64,000 nucleotides of DNA from Numida meleagris (lineage: Eukaryota > Chordata > Aves > Galliformes > Numididae): positions 6,875,986-6,939,985 of the forward strand of contig NC_034411.1 in NCBI RefSeq assembly GCF_002078875.1, read 5' to 3'. The position numbers and the translations under genes are program-made. The notes beneath the pieces are model-generated. The model ran no database searches, was not told where the DNA came from, and saw nothing but the letters and a program-made list of their open reading frames with translations. Below are positions 61,201 to 64,000 of the stretch, piece by piece. Numbering within the stretch: the stretch's first letter is position 1; the number at the start of each line of letters is the position of its first letter.

Positions 61201-64000
61201 CAGTGCAGCGCTAAGGATGTAGTGTTTCAGGAAGGCAGACCACAATGGCAGCTCATGACTAATGGCTGGATCTTCCCTGGCTGGGCGGCAGCAAGGCCCC
61301 GGGTCTGAGCTGCCACACGTCCCCTCGTCTGCGGCCGATCAGCAGATGTAAGCACATAGGCCCTGTCAGGTTGACATATCATTCCTACGACAATGTCAAC
61401 GAGTATTAATGTTCAATTATCTGTCCTAGAAATAACCCTCGCTTTTATGCATTGTATAACTGCACGCGTGGCGCCACGGTAATGCAAGCGACAAGGGCAG
61501 AAATGCCCGCACTCCCTGGTTGCTGTGAGCTGGCTGCCCAACATCGTGGTGACATTGCCTTGCGGTATGAGTGGACGCCTTCCCCCTCCTTCCCCTCTCT
61601 TCTTTCTTTTTTTTTTTTTTTGGAGAGCATGTTGCCAAGACCCCACAGACCTTTATCCTCCTCTCCGTGTGCTGCATGTCACCACCGTCATTGATACACC
61701 AAGATACACTCACAAAGGGCAGCATTTGGGATTCCACGCTCGCTCCCAAGCACAGCACGGTAGCTTCTTTGCTTTTATGGAGGACCATCAGCTGTCTCTT
61801 TCCCATTTTTACACTTGCTCTCAGGTATCATTTACCAAACTCAGATGGCAACAGTGGCTTCTTCCAGCGCTGCGTCAAGCTCAATTGACCCCCAGCACTA
61901 AGGCTGGAGCAACTTGTCCAAGTGACACATTACAGTTTCCCTTCAACAAATAAAATTAGAAATAACACCCCCAGTAGAGAGATGGCTTGAAGAGCAAACA
62001 CAAGCTCATTCCAGGCATCTTTTACTACTGTTCAAATATTAAAATTATCAATCGCTTCTGCAGAGGCCAAATTCAAATCAGGCCCTTGGAGCAAAATGCT
62101 AAGTGAGTATTTCACCTAAATCAGCGTTACAGTCAAATCACTACTCATTCCAATAGGCTGCAATAGCGTTTGCGTGATTTTTGTTACTATGGCACAGCTT
62201 CCTTGAGCTAACATTCAAAGGTTATCAGCTGTAAGTTATGCTTGCTAAGTCTTCTTATACAACTCACAATCAGAGGGAGGGAGTGGGAGGAAGCGGCACG
62301 ATAACCGGTGCCAGCTTTGAGATAAAGCCCTCCACGTAATCTCTGTTTATTTAGACAACCATCTCACCACAGCACCGGTGCAAAAACAACCCAGGTGGAC
62401 AGCCGGGGGAATTTCTCCTGCCTTATCGCGGTTGCATTACATTTTGGGGGTAAAGTGAAGCAGAGTCCCTTATTTTCTCAAGATAACTTTGAAAATTGAT
62501 ATAATTGTAAAAAAGTTTGAGGTTTCGTTGTTTGGATTCACTTGGCTGGTTGGGTTGGGTTTGCTTTGTTTTCTTTGGAGAGGGGATGTCTGTAACAAAG
62601 CAGTGTGCTTGTGCTTCTCTATTTCTGGAGGTTTTGGAGAAAAAAAGTTCACCGTATCAAATTTAAGGATGAGGATCCTGCTTTGAAATATTTCCCGCCA
62701 GAGGGGATTTGGGGTGTGTGGAGTAAATACAAGCACCATGGGATCAAACCAGAGCAAATTCAGCTGATGGTACTATTTCTCCTGCTGCTCAAGCCCAAAG
62801 TTGCGTCTAACATATGCAAACTCATTTCCTCCCTTTTTCCCTCTGACGATTCACCCCACCATTTACTCCATCATTTTAGGTAAGGGGAAGTGATGAATGC
62901 TGCTGAGTGCCAGGTTTTTTGGTGCAAGATGAATAACCCCAAGGAGTTGCACTGAGTCCCAGGCTCCTGTCAGCCCTATAATTGATGATGGCTTCCCTGT
63001 AAGGGGTGGGAACTGGGACACATTAATGCTCAGTAGGGGAAGTAAAGGGAGCAAATTGACTCAGCAACAGTGCTTTTTACCAAGGCTTCTAATAAGAATA
63101 AACTGATCACTGCCAAATGTACTTTAGTATCACAGGGAGGTGGAAAAAAAAATCAATCTGCTCAAAGGAAATAAGTGTAATACCAGAAGTTTCTAAAAAA
63201 GTGAACTTTTAGACTCAGAAGCATAGCAGCGTGTTTCGGCCAGGGCTGCTTCTTTCGGAGCTGCCATTTGCCACTAAACCAGAAAACGAATTTGCAGCCT
63301 TAAAATACAAAGATGAACACTGCAAAATGATGGCTATAAAGCCAGTGTATCTTTTCCTAATCAGCCAGGGTGACAGCCAGGGTGACAAAGTAAGGATACA
63401 GCAAAACCCATGACAGGACAGACCTCAGCCATCTCATGCCACCGCACAGATAAGCACCAGGCTCCAGGTGAAAGCATTTCAGCTTTTGCAATACCAAATA
63501 AATCAAGGAGGCCAGCGAGGTACATCAAAATGAACAGGTAAAGATGATGTTTGTCACTGAGGCAAGAAATCACTGGGGCTGGTGCTGGGAGCAATGTGCA
63601 TCTCTCCTGTCAGCAGAGATTTGGCACCGCTGTGCCGCCGAGGGCCATGAGCTCGAGCAGCCTGTGAGGACACTGCCCGGCGGTCCCCATGATGCGTTGT
63701 CACCATAGCAATGAGGCTGGATGTGGGCAAGTGACAAGCTGCTGCCGTCACCACTCGGCCCTGCCCGGCAGCCTGCAGGACCAGCCTCCCTCCTGAACAG
63801 GCCCCAGAGTAATCACCGGCCTGCCGTGACGGCTGCGGCCAGCCAGGCACCGCTACGCAACAGAGAGCCTTTGTTTCACTGCTCTTTGTGTGTTTTGGGG
63901 AAAAGGCAGAGGAAAGTGAGGAAGGAGGAGACGGAGAGGGGCAAGGCCGGCCGTGGCAGGGCGCACCAGGCTGTTCGCTGCCAGTGGGCCGCTGTGGCCT
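49295..64000 (-). other. MEIS1 intron 8, partial (continues past right edge)
   Basis: At least 14.7 kb of intron upstream of exon 9. The expected preceding exon, encoding the start of the homeodomain (KRGIFPKVATNIMRAW), was looked for on the minus strand and not seen. No CR1 copy was recognised. Repeat-free AT-rich blocks such as 58440-58560, 58770-58960 and 61990-62280 look like candidate conserved elements. Simple repeats include an A-run (60997-61015) and a T-run (61606-61621). Confidence 0.85.
52590..52610. repeat. Perfect 9-bp inverted repeat in intron 8
   Basis: GTAATGCTG (52590-52598) and CAGCATTAC (52602-52610) are exact reverse complements separated by CTA. A third TAATGCTG starts at 52568. 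Confidence 0.8.

Noticed and set aside
63699..63712. RFX X-box-like GTCACCATAGCAAT
   Set aside because: Only a loose match to the consensus, isolated near the window edge.
49295..64000. Search for the preceding homeodomain exon (KRGIFPKVATNIMRAW)
   Set aside because: Not found on the minus strand, so it is taken to lie beyond the right edge.

Overview
This is vertebrate, almost certainly avian, genomic DNA. Three degraded CR1 LINE pieces, the chicken-type repeat, lie in it. The only protein-coding gene I can support is the 3' part of MEIS1, a TALE homeobox transcription factor, on the minus strand. No prokaryotic operon, CRISPR array, tRNA, rRNA or provirus was seen. The sequence has two assembly gaps (N): 26794-27629 and 43317-43349.

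Layout in the direction of MEIS1 transcription (right to left): 64000-49295 is part of a large intron, called intron 8 here by analogy with the human gene. 49294-49218 is exon 9 (77 nt, middle of the homeodomain with the TALE loop). 49217-33656 is intron 9. 33655-33597 is exon 10 (59 nt, end of the homeodomain recognition helix). 33596-32334 is intron 10, which appears to use a GC donor. 32333-32244 is exon 11 (90 nt). 32243-32056 is the very short intron 11. 32055-31960 is exon 12, an alternative cassette with its own stop that gives the short A-type C-terminus. 31959-30034 is intron 12. Exon 13 starts at 30033; it encodes the long B-type C-terminus when exon 12 is skipped and carries about 1.27 kb of 3'UTR, ending near 28475 after a poly(A) signal at 28494-28499. 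The exons before exon 9 (start codon, PBX-interaction domain, first part of the homeodomain) lie beyond the right edge.

Left of about 28470 is the downstream flank. From about 22.2 to 28.4 kb it is very CpG-rich, with G-runs, homopolymers and the larger gap. It could hold a promoter of a non-coding transcript or a developmental CpG island, but no coding gene is visible. From 1 to 22 kb I see no gene. That stretch holds one CR1 remnant (about 7807-8155) and one old palindromic repeat remnant (about 15060-15172).

The biology of the window is mainly post-transcriptional and cis-regulatory: a choice between two C-termini, a GC-AG intron with an in-frame intronic stop and poly(A) signal, an open-frame short intron, isoform-dependent exposure of a miR-204-type site, and several MEIS/PBX-type binding sites that suggest autoregulation. 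I found no convincing novel protein system. The most interesting items are the splicing and 3'-end arrangements and the CpG-rich downstream block.
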